NCBI GenBank assembly: GCA_016234705.1
Contig: JACRAS010000101.1
Coordinates: 1 to 48,319 of the forward strand
Direction of reading: 5' to 3'
Length of the DNA stretch: 48,319 nt
Source: Betaproteobacteria bacterium
Lineage (GTDB): Bacteria; Pseudomonadota; Gammaproteobacteria; Burkholderiales; SG8-39
The notes beneath the pieces are model-generated. The model made no database searches. It was not told the DNA's origin and worked only from the letters and a program-made list of their open reading frames with translations. This document shows, one piece after another, positions 44,560 through 48,319 of this stretch (the stretch's first letter is position 1; the number at the start of each line of letters is the position of its first letter). Both the position numbers and the translations under genes were made by a program.

Positions 44560-47500
44560 TTAGGCTGCGAGCGCCAGCGGCGGGCGCGCGGGCGCGCGGA
44601 ACCGCGCCATTAATTCGGCCTCGCGCTGTTTCGCCACTTCGATGTTCTCGTGCTTGACGTGCCCGAATCCGCGCATGCTCAAGGGAAGAGAGGCGATCTC
44701 GGTTGCAAGCGCCAGCTTCTCCTCGGTGAGTCCCGAAAGCAGTTCATCCACTATCCGCTCGTACTCGGCGGGGAGCCGCCGTTCGGTTCGCCGCTCGGCG
44801 GAATAGCCGAACGGGTCCAGCATCGTTCCGCGCAAGCCATTGAGGCGCGCCAACACGCGCAATAGCGGCAGCACCCACGGTCCGTAGGCACGCTTCACCG
44901 GCTCGCCCGTGACGGGGTCGGGCCGTGCCCACAGCGGCGGGGCGAAGTGGAAGCGCACGCTATAGTCTCCTTCGAACGCGGCATCGACCTGACGCAGGAA
45001 GTCCCCCTCGGTGTGAAGGCGTGCCACTTCGTACTCGTCCTTGTTCGCGAGCAGGTTGAAATAGCTGCGTGCGATCGCATCGGTCAGAGCGTTGCCCGAT
45101 CCCACGGCAGCCGATTCGGACTTGCGCGCGCGCTCAACCAGGTTGCGATAGCGCGCGGCGTACGCCGCATCCTGGTAGCGCGTCAGATACTCGACGCGGC
45201 GCTCGATGACCTGATCGAGGTTCCCCGAAATGACCCGGTCGGCAGCGCCCGCGCTGTCGGCGGGCTCGGCAACGTGTTCGACGCGCGCCGGGTCATGAGC
45301 GGCGAGCCGCCCCCACATGAAGGCGCGCCGGTTCGCCTCGACCTCCACGCCGTTGAGCTCGATCGCGCGCAGCAGCGCCTCGGCCGACAGCGGAATGAGG
45401 CCGGTCTGCCAGGCGAAGCCGAGCATGAAAACGTTCGCGCCGATGGACTCCCCCATCAGCGCTGTTGCCAGGCGCGTCGCGTTGACGAACCGCACCGCAT
45501 CCTCGCCCACGGTGTCGCGAACGCCTTGTTCCATCGCCGAATAGGGTGTTTGAAGATCCGGATTGCGGATGAAGGCAACCGTGGCGAACCGGTTGGTATT
45601 GAACACCGCGCGCGTGAAGCCGCGCCGCATTTTGCTCAGGATCGCGTTCTCCACGCCGACCACGATGTCGCAGCCGATGACGGCATTGGCATCTCCCGCG
45701 GCGATGCGCACCGAGTGCAGCGCCTCGGGCGCTGCGCCGATGCGCACGAAGGTGACCACCGCGCCGCCCTTCTGCGCCACTCCGGTCATGTCCAGCACCG
45801 AAACGCCCTTGCCCTCCAAATGCGCGCCCATGCCGAGCAGCGCGCCGATGGTGATCACGCCGGTGCCGCCGACGCCGGCAACCACGATGCCAAACGGGCG
45901 ATCCAGTGCGGGGCGCTGCGGTTCGGGTAGCCCGGCGTCGTCGATGACGGCGAGCGCGTTGCTTTTCCGCAACGCACCGCCCTCGACCGTGATATAGCTC
46001 GGGCAGAAGCCGCGTATGCAAGAGTAATCCTTATTGCACGAGGACTGATCGATCGCGCGTTTGCGGCCGAATTCGGTTTCCACCGGTGCGATCGAAACGC
46101 AATTAGCTTTGACGCTGCAGTCGCCGCAACCCTCGCACACCAGGGAGTTGATGAATGCACGCCGCGCCGGATCGGGAAAGGCGCCGCGCTTGCGCCGCCG
46201 GCGCTTTTCCGCGGCACAGGTCTGATCGTAGACGATCGCCGTTACCCCGTGCTGCTCGCGCAATTCGCGCTGCACCGCCTCCAGCTGGTCGCGGTGGCGG
46301 ATTGAAACGTTGGGAGCAAAGCGCGCGCCGCGCGCGTATTTCTCCGGCTGATCGGTCACGACGACGATGCGTTTGACGCCTTCGGCGTCGAGCTGGCGGG
46401 TAATTGCCGGAACATTGAGTTGGCCCGGCAGCGGTTGGCCGCCGGTGGCCGCGGTGGCGTCGTTGTAGAGGATCTTAACCGTAAGGTCGACGTTGGCGGT
46501 AACTGCGGCGCGGATCGCAAGCAGCCCGGAATGATGATACGTGCCATCGCCCATGTTGGCGAATATGTGGCGCGCATCCGTGAACGGCGCATGGCCGACC
46601 CACACCGCGCCTTCGGCGCCCATCGGGGAGAAAATCTTGGTGCCGGAAAAGATGTAGGTAGCCATGAAGTGGCAGCCGACCCCGGCGATCGCGGTACTGC
46701 CTTCGGGTACACGGGTCGAAGTGTTATGCGGGCAGCCGGAACAGAAAAACGGCACTCGCCCGGCATCGAACAGGTAGCCCCGCAGCTGCTCCGAAAGCGC
46801 GGGCTTTGCCAGCGCCTCCTCCTTTTCCCGCAGCCAAGCGGCGCGCTTTTCGATTGATTCGCTGCGATGAAAGCGGGCGATGCGCCCGGCGATGACGTCG
46901 GCGATCCGCTCGGGCGTGAGCTCGCCGTTCGGCGCAAGCAGCCAGGCGCCCGATTCGTCGGAATCGTCCCTCTTGCCTAGTACGCGCGGTCGCCGCTCAG
47001 ACGGCCAGTGGTAGAGCTGATCCTTGATCTGGTCCTCGATCAGCGCCCGCTTTTCTTCCACCACCAGGATTTCCTCGAGACCTTGCGCGAACTGCCGCAG
47101 TCCCTGGGGCTCGAGCGGCCAGGAGAGGCCGATTTTGTACACGCGTAATCCGATTTCGGCTGCCGCCCGGTCATCGATGCCAAGGTGATCGAGCGCCTGG
47201 CGCACATCGAGATAGGATTTTCCGGCCGCCACTATTCCCAGGCGCGCACGCGGGCTGTCGGCGACGATGCGGTTGAGCCCGTTGGCACGGGCATAGGCTA
47301 GGACGGCGGGTAGGCGTTGGTCGTGAATGCGCCGCTCCATTTGCATCGGCTGGTCGGGCAGGCGAATTCCTAGCCCCCCCTCGGGCAGCGCAAAATCCCC
47401 GGGCAGCTTGACTTGGATCCGCTGCGGGTCGACGTAGACCGAGGCGGAACTCTCGACCGTTTCGTCGAGCGCCTTGAATCCGACCCAGGAACCTGAATAG

Positions 47501-48072
47501 CGCGACATCGCCCAGCTATGGATGCCGAGATCGAGATAATCCTGCACCCCCGCCGGCACCAGTACCGGCACCATCGGCGCAAGCAGCATGTACTCGCTTT
47601 GGGTCGCAATGGTCGAGGAGTGCGCGACGTGGTCGTCGCCGCAGACGAGCAGCACACCGCCCGCTGGCGCGGCACCGGCCGAATTGCCGTGATTGAGCAC
47701 GTCGCCGCAGCGGCCGAGGCCGGCCCACTTTCCGTACCACATGCTGAACACGCCGTCGTAGCGGGCGCCCTGGAACAGCGTCACCTGCTGCGATCCCCAG
47801 ACGCCCATCATCGCCAGCTCTTCGTTCTGCCCCGCTTGGAAATGAATGTGATTCTGCTTCAGGTGCGATTGCGCCTGGCGCATCGTCTGGTCGACCAGAT
47901 TGAGCGGCGCCCCCTGGTAGCCGGAGACGAAACCGGCGGTGTTCAATCCCGCAGCAGCGTCACGCTGGCGCTGCATGATAAGCAAGCGAGCGAGCGACTG
48001 GATGCCGGTCAGAAATACCCGGCCGCTCCCCAGCGCATATTTGTCCTCGATCGTCACTGTCGCTAGTGCCAT
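44560..48072 (-). CDS. Indolepyruvate/arylpyruvate:ferredoxin oxidoreductase, fused alpha-beta chain
   Basis: An 1170-residue single-chain 2-oxoacid:ferredoxin oxidoreductase. The N-terminal ~700 residues match IorA (TPP enzyme; TPP site near GDGTYHHSG and LYND), a CEGCGDCSVKANC cluster motif and further cysteines bind iron-sulfur centres at about 650-710, and the C-terminal ~450 match the gamma/IorB part (GVGGTGVITIGALLG). Fused forms of this length occur in alpha- and betaproteobacteria. It oxidatively decarboxylates aryl pyruvates (indole-, phenyl-, hydroxyphenylpyruvate) to aryl-acetyl-CoA. The PadB-like enzyme that could act next lies 2.7 kb downstream on the same strand. Confidence 0.93.
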   Translation of the reverse strand: MALATVTIEDKYALGSGRVFLTGIQSLARLLIMQRQRDAAAGLNTAGFVSGYQGAPLNLVDQTMRQAQSHLKQNHIHFQAGQNEELAMMGVWGSQQVTLFQGARYDGVFSMWYGKWAGLGRCGDVLNHGNSAGAAPAGGVLLVCGDDHVAHSSTIATQSEYMLLAPMVPVLVPAGVQDYLDLGIHSWAMSRYSGSWVGFKALDETVESSASVYVDPQRIQVKLPGDFALPEGGLGIRLPDQPMQMERRIHDQRLPAVLAYARANGLNRIVADSPRARLGIVAAGKSYLDVRQALDHLGIDDRAAAEIGLRVYKIGLSWPLEPQGLRQFAQGLEEILVVEEKRALIEDQIKDQLYHWPSERRPRVLGKRDDSDESGAWLLAPNGELTPERIADVIAGRIARFHRSESIEKRAAWLREKEEALAKPALSEQLRGYLFDAGRVPFFCSGCPHNTSTRVPEGSTAIAGVGCHFMATYIFSGTKIFSPMGAEGAVWVGHAPFTDARHIFANMGDGTYHHSGLLAIRAAVTANVDLTVKILYNDATAATGGQPLPGQLNVPAITRQLDAEGVKRIVVVTDQPEKYARGARFAPNVSIRHRDQLEAVQRELREQHGVTAIVYDQTCAAEKRRRRKRGAFPDPARRAFINSLVCEGCGDCSVKANCVSIAPVETEFGRKRAIDQSSCNKDYSCIRGFCPSYITVEGGALRKSNALAVIDDAGLPEPQRPALDRPFGIVVAGVGGTGVITIGALLGMGAHLEGKGVSVLDMTGVAQKGGAVVTFVRIGAAPEALHSVRIAAGDANAVIGCDIVVGVENAILSKMRRGFTRAVFNTNRFATVAFIRNPDLQTPYSAMEQGVRDTVGEDAVRFVNATRLATALMGESIGANVFMLGFAWQTGLIPLSAEALLRAIELNGVEVEANRRAFMWGRLAAHDPARVEHVAEPADSAGAADRVISGNLDQVIERRVEYLTRYQDAAYAARYRNLVERARKSESAAVGSGNALTDAIARSYFNLLANKDEYEVARLHTEGDFLRQVDAAFEGDYSVRFHFAPPLWARPDPVTGEPVKRAYGPWVLPLLRVLARLNGLRGTMLDPFGYSAERRTERRLPAEYERIVDELLSGLTEEKLALATEIASLPLSMRGFGHVKHENIEVAKQREAELMARFRAPARPPLALAA

Positions 48073-48319
48073 GGCCTGCTCCTCGTATTATTCTAGCGAG
48101 ACAAGCAGTCTGATAATGAAGTGCATGGTTTCTTCCTTCGGGATAATTGTCATGTAATGGTAATGGAAAATCTAACAAGGCGGTGTCCCGAACATAGTTG
48201 AAGGTTGAGTTGGTGGTTGAAGCAGTCGTGGGCCCAGAATGCGGGTTCTCGACATCCTCAACCTGAAACCAAGAAAGCTCAACCACCATGAAGAAGTCTA
48301 CTCGCAAGATGCAATCCCC
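48073..48319. other. Right-edge region with possible start of an IS3-like ORF
   Basis: The stretch is AT-richer than the gene beside it. Near its end an ATG (48288) opens a frame reading MKKSTRKMQS before the window stops. IS3-family OrfA proteins often begin this way, but eleven codons are not enough to decide. GGTTGAG and CTCAACC occur as inverted motifs around 48200-48285. Confidence 0.35.
48288..48319 (+). CDS. Possible partial ORF at window edge (IS3 OrfA-like start)
   Basis: Only 11 codons (MKKSTRKMQS and a first base pair of the next) are present before the edge. The basic opening resembles IS3-type OrfA. No ribosome binding site better than GAAAGCTC is seen. Confidence 0.25.
   Translation, partial: MKKSTRKMQS

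Overview
The window is GC-rich chromosomal DNA from a proteobacterium. It is most likely an uncultured or environmental betaproteobacterium (Burkholderiales/Nitrosomonadales-like). The evidence is the recA-recX-alaS gene order, LexA boxes of the CTGT-N8-ACAG type, an AroG-type DAHP synthase, TctAB genes, a single-chain indolepyruvate oxidoreductase, and a PadB-like molybdenum enzyme. No rRNA, tRNA, CRISPR array or intact prophage was seen. All calls come from reading the sequence; nothing was searched.

Layout. 0.2-7.3 kb holds anion and sulfur transporters: SulP, a TSUP/TIGR02186 pair, and a YeiH-type exporter with an unusual inserted domain. An SGNH lipoprotein esterase and an SDR dehydrogenase lie among them. 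7.3-9.7 kb: a radical SAM/SPASM protein, a LysR regulator, and a divergent 44-codon ORF. 9.8-18.5 kb is a minus-strand run. It encodes a two-PAS histidine kinase, a single-domain receiver, a REC-adenylate cyclase-Ser/Thr kinase fusion, a TVP38-flavoprotein disulfide reductase fusion, and two TIGR04282/TIGR04283 transferases of the arsenosugar type. 18.8-25 kb: cobalamin adenosyltransferase, TctAB, a cNMP-binding protein, a DPPR-synthase-like UbiA protein and a GT39 glycosyltransferase. 25-33 kb: aroG behind an aromatic leader peptide and attenuator, a NUDIX hydrolase, alaS, a VIT1/CCC1 transporter, recX, recA and lexA. 33.2-39 kb is an accessory patch: a Phd/PIN toxin-antitoxin pair, an SDR, a membrane adenylate cyclase, a MITE-like element, a methyltransferase, an attC-like palindrome, a truncated radical SAM gene joined to a TPS-transporter remnant, and VapBC. 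39-48 kb: a PadB-like molybdopterin oxidoreductase, a fused AmmeMemoRadiSam system, and a fused IorAB.

The strongest unexplained signal is a cluster of long hairpins found three times (two tandem copies at 11.2-11.64 kb, one at 24.86-25.07 kb). The stems differ between copies by compensatory changes, so structure rather than sequence is conserved. Other standout items are the aroG attenuator with its leader peptide, the three-domain REC-cyclase-kinase protein with possible cAMP partners elsewhere in the window, and the Ior / AmmeMemoRadiSam / PadB-like neighbourhood, which may serve aromatic amino-acid breakdown.
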